Positions 8,376 through 16,443 of a stretch of 64,000 nt of DNA are shown here, in pieces (the stretch's first letter is position 1; the number at the start of each line of letters is the position of its first letter). Under the pieces are notes generated by a model. The model had not been told where the DNA came from. It did not search any database and saw only the letters and a program-made list of their open reading frames with translations. A program made the translations under genes and the position numbers. The stretch covers positions 40,289 through 104,288 of the forward strand of contig JAIUNY010000010.1 of assembly GCA_020161505.1 (NCBI GenBank), written 5' to 3'. Source of the DNA: Armatimonadota bacterium. GTDB taxonomy: Bacteria; Armatimonadota; Fimbriimonadia; Fimbriimonadales; Fimbriimonadaceae.

Positions 8376-10580
8376 ATGAATAGGTTTTTGAGGAAGACGG
8401 CCGATCGAGCGGCACGTGATCTCACTCGGGGGTTTGAGATCACCCAAGATGGTTCGCCTTGGGCGAGCCAGCTTTTCGTCGCGTTAGATCATCACCGCGA
8501 GCGCCGCCACCACATGGCCGAGCAAGTCTATCAGCAGGTGCTCGTCTCCGATCCTGACCACCGAGACGCCCTCTATCTCTACGCGCTCCTCAAGCTCCTC
8601 TACCAAGACTTTTCCGTCGCCACCGACATGCTCCGTCGGTTGACGATGGCTCATCCCGGGTTCGCCCGAGGATGGGCGAGCTACGGCGCGGCGCTCTCTG
8701 GACTTGGTCACAGCGAGGAGTCGATCATTGCGTTCCAGCGGGCGCTGGAGATCGAGCCCACCTATGCCGATGCCCACTACAACCTGGGTCAGCTCCACAA
8801 GCAACTGAAGGAGTGGGACAACGCCGTTCTGTGCTATCGCCGCGCAGCGGGCTATGACCCCACCCACGCTCAGGCTTACAACGAGATGTCGGAGTGCTAC
8901 TACGAGCTCGGCGACTACGAGGACGCGATGTCAGCGTGCCACAGCGCCCTGCTCATCGACAAGCACTTGGTTCCGGCTTACAACAATTTGGGTCGCGCCC
9001 TTGCCGCGCTTGGTCAGACAAAGAACGCCGAAGAGACCTTCCGAACCGCGATCAAGCTGAACCCCGGGTTTGCCGATGCCTATAGCAATTTGGGCAAGAC
9101 GTTCTTGGCGCTTGGACGCCCGGCACAGGCGCTGGAAGCCTGTATCCAAGCCACGCAACTGAACGATGACCTTGCGGTTGCTCACTGCACCCGAGGTGAA
9201 TCGCTCCGCCAACTGGGTCGCCTGGATGAGGCGATGCAGAGCTGTCAGCGCGCCATCCATGTTGATCCGGAGTCAGTGGACGCGATGAACGGTCTTGGTC
9301 TGGTCTATCTGGATTCGTCGCTGATTCAGGAGGCGGTCAATGCCTTCCGCAAGGCGAACGACACCCGAAAAGGCCATCGCGAAGCCGCGAGCAACGTTGT
9401 TGAGGGGCTGAAGTGTCTCACCGGAGCAACTCCTGCTGAGGTGAAAGAGGCTGCGGAAAACTGGGCCAAGCAATTCGCCTTCTCAGAATTCGGACCGATG
9501 GCGAAGCCAGTGGGGGTTCAGCGGGTTGGATTCCTGCTCGGGAACCTGGAGCATAGCCGCGAAGGCGTGGTGCTCGACGCCCTGCTGAGCGCCTGGGATC
9601 GCTCCATCTGTGAGGTTTTTGTCTATGTCAATCACGCCGGCGATGGCCCGATCTCGCAGAGAATCAGCCGCGTCGCGACGGAAGTCCGGCATATCGTCGG
9701 CTTTGATGATGTGACCGTTACCGCGATCATCCAGGGTGACCGAATTGATGCGCTGGTGGATATGCAAGGCCACTCGGAGTCTGGGCGACTCGGCGTTTTC
9801 GTGAACCATGCCGCTCCGATTCAGCTTTCCTGGTGGGGCGGAATGGGAACGTCTGGTTTGGGTTCGATGAGCGGGATTCTCGCTGATCGCAACTTGATTC
9901 CGGAATGCGAGATTGATGCCTACACCGAGCAGGTTTGGTATCTCCCCCGATTGCCGCTGGCGTACTTGCGCCCAGAAGCGGAAGCACCGCTCGGCCCTCC
10001 GCCGAGCCAGGCTGGTGAAGCTTTCACGTTTGGGTGCTTCACCTCGGCCAAGAAGATCAACAAACAAGTCGTGGCGGCGTGGTCGGAGATTCTGCGTCAG
10101 GTTCCCGGTTCGCGCCTGGTGCTGAAAAACCGAAGTCTGGCGTCGGGAAGCCTCCGCCGGCAGTATCTCGGCTGGTTCCGCAACGAGAACATCGACGCAG
10201 ATCGCATCGTGTTTCTCCAGACTCAGAACCCGCAAGCGCACTTTGCCGCTTTCAATCAAATCGACATCGCGCTGGATCCGTTCCCGTGCGCAGGTGCCCA
10301 AACAACGCTCGATGGGCTTTGGATGGGCGTGCCGACGGTGACTCTGGTCTCACCCGGATTCCACGGTCGAACTGGTCACGCGATCCTCTCGGCGATTGGT
10401 CGAGGAGAGTGGGCGGTGCCCACCATCGACCAGTACGTCGATCTCGCGATCAAGATGGCGAAGTCTCCCGACGATCTGGTGAAGTGGCGACGCAGTTTGC
10501 GCGACGAAGTCGTTCTCAGCGAAGTTGGGGATGCGAAGTCTCTGTTCCAAGTTTTCATCGCGGCGCTGAACGCCCACTAA
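8376..10580 (+). CDS. TPR-repeat protein with GT41 (O-GlcNAc transferase-type) glycosyltransferase domain
   Basis: 734 aa. The first ~360 residues are tandem TPR repeats of about 34 aa, with phrases such as YADAHYNLGQLHKQ, AYNEMSECYYELGDYEDAM, AYNNLGRALAALGQ and FADAYSNLGKTFLALGRPAQ. The C-terminal half is a GT41/SPINDLY catalytic region: VDMQGHSESGRLGVF, APIQLSWWGGMGTSG, FTFGCFTSAKKIN, IDIALDPFPCAGAQTTLDGL, WMGVPTVTLV and the final RRSLRDEV. GT41 enzymes transfer GlcNAc or hexose from a nucleotide sugar to Ser/Thr, or in the HMW1C branch to Asn of proteins; the TPR arm binds the protein acceptor. No signal peptide, so cytosolic. Acceptor and sugar cannot be read. It lies 62 bases before a glycosylasparaginase-like gene on the same strand. 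Confidence 0.9.
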   Translation: MNRFLRKTADRAARDLTRGFEITQDGSPWASQLFVALDHHRERRHHMAEQVYQQVLVSDPDHRDALYLYALLKLLYQDFSVATDMLRRLTMAHPGFARGWASYGAALSGLGHSEESIIAFQRALEIEPTYADAHYNLGQLHKQLKEWDNAVLCYRRAAGYDPTHAQAYNEMSECYYELGDYEDAMSACHSALLIDKHLVPAYNNLGRALAALGQTKNAEETFRTAIKLNPGFADAYSNLGKTFLALGRPAQALEACIQATQLNDDLAVAHCTRGESLRQLGRLDEAMQSCQRAIHVDPESVDAMNGLGLVYLDSSLIQEAVNAFRKANDTRKGHREAASNVVEGLKCLTGATPAEVKEAAENWAKQFAFSEFGPMAKPVGVQRVGFLLGNLEHSREGVVLDALLSAWDRSICEVFVYVNHAGDGPISQRISRVATEVRHIVGFDDVTVTAIIQGDRIDALVDMQGHSESGRLGVFVNHAAPIQLSWWGGMGTSGLGSMSGILADRNLIPECEIDAYTEQVWYLPRLPLAYLRPEAEAPLGPPPSQAGEAFTFGCFTSAKKINKQVVAAWSEILRQVPGSRLVLKNRSLASGSLRRQYLGWFRNENIDADRIVFLQTQNPQAHFAAFNQIDIALDPFPCAGAQTTLDGLWMGVPTVTLVSPGFHGRTGHAILSAIGRGEWAVPTIDQYVDLAIKMAKSPDDLVKWRRSLRDEVVLSEVGDAKSLFQVFIAALNAH

Positions 10581-10642
10581 GTCCGCATTGTCGGAATCCA
10601 GCACCCGGGCCGCTTGGGGCTCGCAGGTAGCATGGAATCGCA

Positions 10643-11527
10643 ATGCGAACGGTCGTCTCAACGTGGCTGCGACCGGGCAAAGTGGCTCTCCAAGGAGCCC
10701 TGGTGTCCGGCCAACAGGGTGGTTCTCTTTTGGATGTCTTGGTGGCAGGCCTCGCCGCCGCCGAAGATGATCCCGACCTGATCGCCATTGGCCGGGGAAG
10801 TCTGCCGAACACCGATGGTGAGCTTGAGCTCGACGCCAGTATCATGCGCGGCGACACCCTTGCCGCTGGCGCGGTGTGCGGCGTGCGCGGGCTCCTCCCG
10901 TGTATTCAGGTGGCTCGATGGGTGATGGAGAAAACTCCCCACGTTATGCTGTGTGGCGATCAAGCACGGAGATTTGGCATCGAAAATGGCCTGAAACCCC
11001 AGAGCCTCTGGACCGATGAGCTGGTTCGCCGATGGGCGAACTTCCAGGAGAATCCAGAGCGCGAGCGCGCTTATGTTCACAGTCGCGAAGATGAGCCCCC
11101 TCACGACACGGTCACCATGCTCGCGCATGATGCTGGAGAGTTTGTCGCCGCGAGTTCCACGAGTGGAATGCCGTACAAGCGGCCCGGTCGGGTCGGGGAT
11201 TCGCCGATCATTGGCGCAGGAATCTATGCCGACAATGAGGCCGGATGCGCGGGAGCGACCGGACTCGGCGAAGAGCTTTGGAAGGCCTGCGCGAGCTTCA
11301 GCGCGGTTGAGCATATGCGTTCGGGTGCTTCGGCCCAGGAGGCCTGTGAGGCGGTGGCGCGTCAGATGCGCCGTCGGCAACCTGCGAGCCGAGAAACGAT
11401 CTGTGTGGTGCTGGCCTTGGATAAGAATGGCGGATTCGGTGCAGGCGTTACCACGGGCACTTTCGATCTCTGGGTGGCTCAGGGCGATGCGATGACGTGT
11501 CACCATTTCGAACAGGTGCAGGATTGA
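10643..11527 (+). CDS. N4-(beta-N-acetylglucosaminyl)-L-asparaginase-like Ntn hydrolase
   Basis: 294 aa. It matches the glycosylasparaginase branch of the isoaspartyl-peptidase/asparaginase family, which self-cleaves to expose an N-terminal Thr and then hydrolyses GlcNAc-Asn or related beta-aspartyl bonds. The N-terminal half has LPNTDGELELDASIMRGDTL and ARWVMEKTPHVML. The cleavage and nucleophile site is HDTVTMLAHD, with Thr the expected new N-terminus. Substrate-binding residues follow in GRVGDSPIIGAGIYADN and ATGLGEELW. No signal peptide is visible, so it probably acts in the cytosol, unlike lysosomal or exported homologues. The neighbour is a GT41 protein glycosyltransferase, so a role in glycopeptide turnover is attractive but inferred. 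Confidence 0.88.
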   Translation: MRTVVSTWLRPGKVALQGALVSGQQGGSLLDVLVAGLAAAEDDPDLIAIGRGSLPNTDGELELDASIMRGDTLAAGAVCGVRGLLPCIQVARWVMEKTPHVMLCGDQARRFGIENGLKPQSLWTDELVRRWANFQENPERERAYVHSREDEPPHDTVTMLAHDAGEFVAASSTSGMPYKRPGRVGDSPIIGAGIYADNEAGCAGATGLGEELWKACASFSAVEHMRSGASAQEACEAVARQMRRRQPASRETICVVLALDKNGGFGAGVTTGTFDLWVAQGDAMTCHHFEQVQD

Positions 11528-12023
11528 TCGACGATCGTACTAGTCGCGCGGCGATGGGTTCAGAGTCGGCAGGAAAGGCGAATTCGGGTACCTCGACTCT
11601 TTCTGGGTCGGGACAGCATTGGTTTGATCCCTGCACGGTATTGAATCCGCAGACAATTTCTAATCGACGCCCGCCACCGACTCCGGTCGGGGGAGGGTGG
11701 CCGACGGCCGGGAGGGGGTTTCCCGCATCCTCGAAGAGGATGCGGGGGCCGCAGGCCCAATATGAAAAAGTGATGTGCAGGCGCGACTGGTCTCACGCCC
11801 AGCCGAGTACGGTTTCCCCCTCTCGCCCGGTTGGGGCACTCTTCCCCAAATCGGGGATTTGGTGGAGGGCGTCGCTTGAGGGTCTGTGGTGGGCGGCCCC
11901 TCCCCGGCTCTCGCCGACCCTCCCCGAGACAAGCTCGGAGAGGGCTCTCAGGAACCCGACCCTGAAGGGAACGGGGCACCAGGCGGCTGATCGCCAGCGA
12001 GGGGAGATGGAGGACGGAATTTC
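11528..12023. repeat. Gene-free stretch with palindromic and dispersed repeat sequence
   Basis: 496 bases without a convincing gene. It contains a perfect 11-bp stem with a 3-base loop at 11722-11746 and an imperfect palindrome near 11923-11949 (CCTCCCCGAG, loop ACAAG, CTCGGAGAGG). The segment around 11955-11982 (CCCGACCCTGAAGGGA then CGGGGCACC) recurs almost identically at about 25943-25970. The short reading frames across it are low-complexity Arg/Pro/Gly shadows. I looked for a selenocysteine tRNA here, because selB follows, and found no T-loop or UCA anticodon arm. The last bases carry the selB ribosome-binding site GGAGGA (12009-12014). Confidence 0.55.
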
Positions 12024-13850
12024 ATGGCGATCTTGATCGGAACGGCGGGCCATGTCGATCATGGGAAAACCACGCTGCTGGAAGCCCTGACCGGCACGAA
12101 TGCCGACCGGCTGCCGGAGGAGAAGTCGCGTGGTCTCACCATCGATCTCGGATTTGCCAGCATGACCCTCCCCGGCGTTGGAGAGGTCAGCTGGGTGGAC
12201 GTTCCCGGCCACGAAAGATTTTTGACGAACATGCTCGCCGGAGCGACAGCGATGGATGTGGCTCTGCTCTGCGTTGCCGCGGATCAAGGCGTAATGCCGC
12301 AAACCCGCGAGCACTTCGCAATCCTGGAACTCCTCCCGGTTCAGCAGATCATTGTCGCCCTTACCCGGAGCGACCTGGCGGACGAAATCACCCTCGCGAT
12401 CACCCACGAGCAGCTTGATGACCTCCTAGGCTCGACCAGGTTCCAAGACGCTCCGCGCATCGAGGTCTCCGCGAAAATGGGCACGGGGCTCGATGAGTTG
12501 AGGTCGGCTGTGGCCCAGGCGATCCAGCAATGCACGCCGAGACCAGAGTCACGCTGGTACCTGCCGGTAGACCGGATTTTCTCCGTGGCAGGACGGGGAA
12601 CGGTGGTCACAGGAACGCTTCTCGGCCGAAATGTCAGCGCTGGGTCTGCCGCAACCGTGCTGCCCGAGGGGTTCGAGACGAGAATCAAAGCCCTCCAAGT
12701 CCACTTTCGCACGGTGGAGTCGGGTGAACCAGGGCAGCGCGTGGCCCTGAATCTGAACCGAATTTCTCCGAACCAACTGGTACGAGGAAGCGTGATCTCG
12801 GAGCCGGGCGCGGCATTTGCCACGTCGGTGTTTGATCTCGAAATCCGATGGATCGAGACCCCCAAGCACGGAGCCAAAGTCAGGGTTGCTCTGGGTGCCG
12901 ATGATGTCGTGGGCAAGATCTTCCTCAGTGACCACGATGAATCCCTGGCGCAAATTCGCACGGATCGACCGACCGTGGCCGCACTCCACCAAGCCGCGAT
13001 CATCCGCGTGGCGAGCTCGGGAAAGATCCTCGGTGGAGGCAAAGTGGTCACTCCGATCGCCACGATTCGACGAAAAAATGCCGCCCTCTTACGGCCCGAA
13101 GAGCAGTCCGTGGTCGGGGTGGTTGCCGCCAACCCAGAAGGAGTCCAATCGACTGAGATCGCTCGTCAGCTGGGACAATCTCCGCAGCAGCTTGGAGACG
13201 AGATCGAGAAGCTTCGACTCAGCGGGGAACTCATCGGATTCGCTGGTCTTTGGTTCACCCAATCCACTTGGGAGAGTGCGGCAGAGAGGCTCGTGCAAGG
13301 CATTCAGGCATGCCACGAAGAAGCCCCCGCCAAGGCCCTTGTTCCGCGAGAATCGGCGGTGAAACGTGCGGGACTTTCCTGGTCAGGCAAACCCCTTGAC
13401 AGGATGATTTCTCATCTCAGCGCGTCGCGCACCATTCGATCCAACGGCACCATGATCGCGGCGATTGATCATCGCCCGTCGTTGCCGCCCAAACAGCGAC
13501 AGCTTTTGGATCGAGTCATTGCCACGCTCACCGAGGCCGATCTCCTTGTCCCTAATCCGCATGAGCTAGGACTTCAACTCAGGATTCCTCCGCAGGCGGT
13601 GACAGAAATCCTGCGCGTTGGACACGATACGGGCGAACTCGTCACCCTCGCGGAAGGCGTGATCTATCCCGTCGCCACTCTCGATCGGGCGATCGAACGA
13701 CTGCGCGAAAAATTTGCCAACACTCGGTTTACCGCCGCCGATTTCAAGGCGTTTTTCGGCACCACGCGCAAGTACACAATCCCCCTGATGGAGCAATTTG
13801 ATGCTTGGGGGATCACGCTCCGCCAGGGCGACACTCGGGTGGTCAAATAA
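12024..13850 (+). CDS. selB: Selenocysteine-specific translation elongation factor SelB
   Basis: 608 aa, usual length. SelB is a GTPase that carries Sec-tRNA to UGA codons marked by a SECIS hairpin. The GTPase motifs are GTAGHVDHGKT (6-16), the switch I region EEKSRGLTIDLGFA, DVPGHERFLTNM, and TRSD in the NKxD position. EF-Tu-like beta domains follow, including DRIFSVAGRGTVVTGTLLGR. A complete set of C-terminal winged-helix domains ends with the SECIS-binding type segment RKYTIPLMEQFDAWG. The ATG has a GGAGGA site nine bases upstream. No selA, selC, selD or recognisable selenoprotein lies in the window, so those must be elsewhere. The 3' end overlaps the convergent ABC gene by eight bases. 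Confidence 0.95.
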   Translation: MAILIGTAGHVDHGKTTLLEALTGTNADRLPEEKSRGLTIDLGFASMTLPGVGEVSWVDVPGHERFLTNMLAGATAMDVALLCVAADQGVMPQTREHFAILELLPVQQIIVALTRSDLADEITLAITHEQLDDLLGSTRFQDAPRIEVSAKMGTGLDELRSAVAQAIQQCTPRPESRWYLPVDRIFSVAGRGTVVTGTLLGRNVSAGSAATVLPEGFETRIKALQVHFRTVESGEPGQRVALNLNRISPNQLVRGSVISEPGAAFATSVFDLEIRWIETPKHGAKVRVALGADDVVGKIFLSDHDESLAQIRTDRPTVAALHQAAIIRVASSGKILGGGKVVTPIATIRRKNAALLRPEEQSVVGVVAANPEGVQSTEIARQLGQSPQQLGDEIEKLRLSGELIGFAGLWFTQSTWESAAERLVQGIQACHEEAPAKALVPRESAVKRAGLSWSGKPLDRMISHLSASRTIRSNGTMIAAIDHRPSLPPKQRQLLDRVIATLTEADLLVPNPHELGLQLRIPPQAVTEILRVGHDTGELVTLAEGVIYPVATLDRAIERLREKFANTRFTAADFKAFFGTTRKYTIPLMEQFDAWGITLRQGDTRVVK

Positions 13851-14670
13851 GGCCAATCAAGGCTTCGGCGAGCGTTGGCTCACGCCAGACGATGGTTTTG
13901 ATGTTTCCGTAGCCCTGCGTCAGCAGCCGCGCGGCGAGCGCCTGCCCATCGTGGGCGGTCACGACGACTTGACCTTTGCTGGCTTTGACCGAAACCGAGA
14001 ACGGTTCGACCATGGTGTGGACGGTGGAGGAATCGTCGCACTCGATGGTGAGTTCGACGGGCTGGGTTTTCTCGAGGAGTTCCCGCAATGATCCGGCAAA
14101 CGAGGCCTCGCGGGCTTTCATCACGATCAGATGCCCCAGGCGCTCGGCGACATCGGGCCGGTTAGTGCTCACCAAGAACGCTCGGCCCGATTCCCGATCT
14201 TCGTCGATAAGCCGCATGACGGAATCAAGCGTGTGGGGATCGAGGAGATCGAGTTCGCCATCAATGACGACGAGCGGTTGCGCCCCCAAGAGGGGACCCA
14301 CAAGTGACGCCGCGATCATCTGACTCGAGGTGAGCTTCGAGAGCTGGAGATCTCGGTGCTCGGTCAGGCCGAGCATGTTGAGGACGGTCACGGTGCGGTC
14401 GCTATCGTTTCGCTTCGCAAAGTCGCGGACCAAGGAGAGCGGCGTGCCTCGCCGAGGGAGATCTTCCGGGGCGGCTTGGATCCAAGATTCGCTGACTTTC
14501 GCCGACCCGCGGCCCGGCTTGCTCTGCCCGAGAATGGTTTGGAGGAGCAGGCTCTTGCCCGATCCTCCACGCCCCATCAGGGCAAACGCATCGCCCGCGT
14601 CAAGCTCCAGCGAGAGCCCGCGCCCATCCGGACGCAGGGCTAAGTCGTCAAGCTGGGCGATTCCGCTCAT
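13843..14670 (-). CDS. ABC-type ATP-binding protein with altered catalytic motifs
   Basis: 275 aa, an ABC nucleotide-binding domain plus about 80 C-terminal residues. Walker A is intact: GRGGSGKS (33-40). The signature motif is degenerate, LTSSQ (113-117) in place of LSGGQ. Walker B reads VVIDGELDLLDP: the catalytic Glu position holds Gly138. The H-loop reads STNRP with Asn170 replacing His. It may bind ATP but hydrolyse poorly, or dimerise with a canonical subunit. No permease gene is adjacent. Its ATG overlaps the stop of the upstream M24 peptidase gene by one base (TGATG), so the two are translationally coupled. The substrate is unknown. Confidence 0.75.
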   Translation of the reverse strand: MSGIAQLDDLALRPDGRGLSLELDAGDAFALMGRGGSGKSLLLQTILGQSKPGRGSAKVSESWIQAAPEDLPRRGTPLSLVRDFAKRNDSDRTVTVLNMLGLTEHRDLQLSKLTSSQMIAASLVGPLLGAQPLVVIDGELDLLDPHTLDSVMRLIDEDRESGRAFLVSTNRPDVAERLGHLIVMKAREASFAGSLRELLEKTQPVELTIECDDSSTVHTMVEPFSVSVKASKGQVVVTAHDGQALAARLLTQGYGNIKTIVWREPTLAEALIGLI

Positions 14671-15734
14671 CAGGCTTCAATCAGTTCTTTCGGGAAGCTG
14701 GTGAGGATGTCTGGCTCGCCTTCGGTCACCAGGACATCGTCTTCGATCCGAACTCCACCGAATCCTTCGATGTACACCCCTGGCTCAACGGTGAGGACCA
14801 TGCCTGGTTCAAGAATCTCGCTGACCGTCATCGTCAAGCGACCCGGATCGTGGACATTGAGGCCAAGCCCGTGACCGAGGCCATGACCGAAGTACTGAGC
14901 GAGATCCTTCTCGTTCAGAATGTCGCGCGTCATTTGATCCACCGCTTTGCCATCCACCCCAGGTTTGAGCGCGGCGCAGGCCGCGATTTGCGACTTCAGC
15001 ACCTGGTCGTAGATCTCTCGGTGGCGATCGCTGGCCTTGCCGACGAGAAATGTTCGTGTGATGTCGGAGCAATAACCGTCCAGCTTCCCGCCGCAGTCGA
15101 TGGTGACAAAATCGCCGACTTCGAGGAGTCGTTCGCCGGGTTTTCCGTGGGGCTTGGCGGAGTTCGGGCCGCTCACCACAATCGGCTCGAAGGCGAGCAA
15201 GGCTCCATGACGCCGGTAGAAGAACTCGACATCCAGACCAAGATCGTATTCAGAAATTCCTGGTTGGAGCATTCTGCTCACGTGCTCCATGCATGCGTCG
15301 GCGAGCTTGCAGGCCTCTCGAATCTTGGCAATCTCTGCGGGGGTCTTGATTCGGCGGAGATTCTCGATCAGCCCGTCGGTGGCCGTCCAGGTGACGCCAT
15401 CGTAGAGTTTGGATCGGCGTTGCCACTCGGAGTAGCTTTGGCTGGTCTCAAATCCGAGCTCTTTGACGCCCATTCGGGTGAGCTCTTGGCCGAGGACGCC
15501 ATCGAGATTGTCAGGCGTCGAGAAGACTCGTTGCGGCATCTCGGTCACTTGTTGTGCGGCTTGGAGCGTGTAGCGGCTATCGGTGATGAAAATCGCATCG
15601 GAGGGAGTGACCACGACCACGCCGGAGCTCCCAGTGAATCCGCTGACCCAGCGGATATTCAACAGATCGGTCACAAGCAGGGCCGAGACATTCTCTTTCT
15701 CCATCAAGGCTCGAAGCCGAACGAGGTTGCTCAT
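14670..15734 (-). CDS. M24-family Xaa-Pro aminopeptidase/dipeptidase
   Basis: 354 aa, typical of short PepP/PepQ-type peptidases that release N-terminal residues next to proline. The N-terminal creatinase-like domain (IRWVSGFTGSSG, ITDSRYTLQA) precedes the pita-bread catalytic domain. The dinuclear metal ligands are visible: Asp in VTIDCGGKLDGYCSDITRTF (two Asp), His in GHGLGHGLGLNVHDPG, and Glu in LTVEPGVYIEG and VRIEDDVLVTEG. No signal peptide, so cytosolic. It lies three bases after the aroQ stop and overlaps the following ABC gene, forming an aroQ-pepP-ABC operon. Xaa-Pro dipeptidase is the alternative to aminopeptidase. Confidence 0.92.
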   Translation of the reverse strand: MSNLVRLRALMEKENVSALLVTDLLNIRWVSGFTGSSGVVVVTPSDAIFITDSRYTLQAAQQVTEMPQRVFSTPDNLDGVLGQELTRMGVKELGFETSQSYSEWQRRSKLYDGVTWTATDGLIENLRRIKTPAEIAKIREACKLADACMEHVSRMLQPGISEYDLGLDVEFFYRRHGALLAFEPIVVSGPNSAKPHGKPGERLLEVGDFVTIDCGGKLDGYCSDITRTFLVGKASDRHREIYDQVLKSQIAACAALKPGVDGKAVDQMTRDILNEKDLAQYFGHGLGHGLGLNVHDPGRLTMTVSEILEPGMVLTVEPGVYIEGFGGVRIEDDVLVTEGEPDILTSFPKELIEA

Positions 15735-15737
15735 GGG

Positions 15738-16190
15738 TTAAACCGTTGCCTCCAGGCTGAGAAGCCCGCGCATGGCCAACACATATCCGTAGGCACCGAA
15801 TCCGACGATCTGCCCGACCGTCACCGGCGCGACCACGCTGTGCCGACGAAATTCCTCCCGGTTGTGGACGTTGCTCATGTGAACCTCGATCACCGGAAGA
15901 CGCACACTCGCCAGGGCATCGCGGAGGGCGTAGGAGTAGTGGGTAAACGCACCTGGGTTGATGATGATGCCACCCGCCCACTTGCGATTTTCTTGGATGG
16001 TGTCGATGAGAACACCCTCATGGTTCGATTGCAGAATCCGCACGTCCACCGAAAGCTCTTCGGCGGCGCGTTGGATGTCCTCGTCGATCTCCGCCAGAGG
16101 CTTCTTGCCGTAAAGTTCCGGTTCGCGGAAACCGGTGAGGTTGATGTTCGGCCCGTGGAGGACCAGCACGTTCATTTTGGTTGTCGCCAT
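15738..16190 (-). CDS. aroQ: 3-dehydroquinate dehydratase, type II
   Basis: 150 aa, standard for the dodecameric type II enzyme, which removes water from 3-dehydroquinate in the shikimate pathway. Signatures are LHGPNINLTGFREPELYG with the catalytic Tyr, the SNHEG loop, IINPGAFTHYSYALRDAL, and PVIEVHMSNVHNREEFRRHS with the catalytic His and substrate-binding Arg. I chose the ATG at 16190 because homologues start just before the NVLVLHGPN segment and the 39 residues upstream are unlike the family. It is the first gene of a leftward operon with the M24 peptidase and ABC ATPase. Confidence 0.95.
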   Translation of the reverse strand: MATTKMNVLVLHGPNINLTGFREPELYGKKPLAEIDEDIQRAAEELSVDVRILQSNHEGVLIDTIQENRKWAGGIIINPGAFTHYSYALRDALASVRLPVIEVHMSNVHNREEFRRHSVVAPVTVGQIVGFGAYGYVLAMRGLLSLEATV

Positions 16191-16248
16191 CGTCTGCTCG
16201 CGGTTTTCAGTATGCCCCAACTCGCGCCGACGGGATGAGAGCGACGGG

Positions 16249-16443
16249 TCACTCCTGAGGAGGATTCGCCCCGGAATCTTCGACCGGCACCGCCTCATCC
16301 GAGACAAGGTGGGGAATCCCGTCGCGGATCGGGAACTTCATCTTGCAGGAATCGCAGATCAGCCAGTCGCCTTCTTGCCGCAAAGGAGGGCGGCTGGGAT
16401 CCAAGGGGCAACCCAGTTGATCAATCCACGAAAGGGTGTTCAT
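16249..16443 (-). CDS. Trm112-like small zinc-ribbon protein
   Basis: 64 aa from the ATG at 16443, which overlaps the upstream glycosyltransferase stop as ATGA; an ATG at 16452 would add three residues. The pattern LGCPLDPSRPPL, then LICDSCKMKFPIRDGIPHLV, matches the YcaR/UPF0434 branch of Trm112-like proteins. These are small folding partners or activators of methyltransferases and other enzymes. The first cysteine pair is reduced to one (CPLD instead of CPxC), which is common in bacterial members. Coupling to the glycosyltransferase suggests the two are made together. Confidence 0.85.
   Translation of the reverse strand: MNTLSWIDQLGCPLDPSRPPLRQEGDWLICDSCKMKFPIRDGIPHLVSDEAVPVEDSGANPPQE

Noticed and set aside
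11560..11979. A 139-codon minus-strand frame in the gene-free stretch before selB
   Set aside because: Arg/Pro/Gly-rich translation of palindromic repeat DNA; other frames of the same region are equally open and none has a ribosome-binding site.
11528..12023. Possible tRNA-Sec gene upstream of selB
   Set aside because: No GGTTCGA-type T-loop with a pairing stem and no long acceptor or variable arm could be found.
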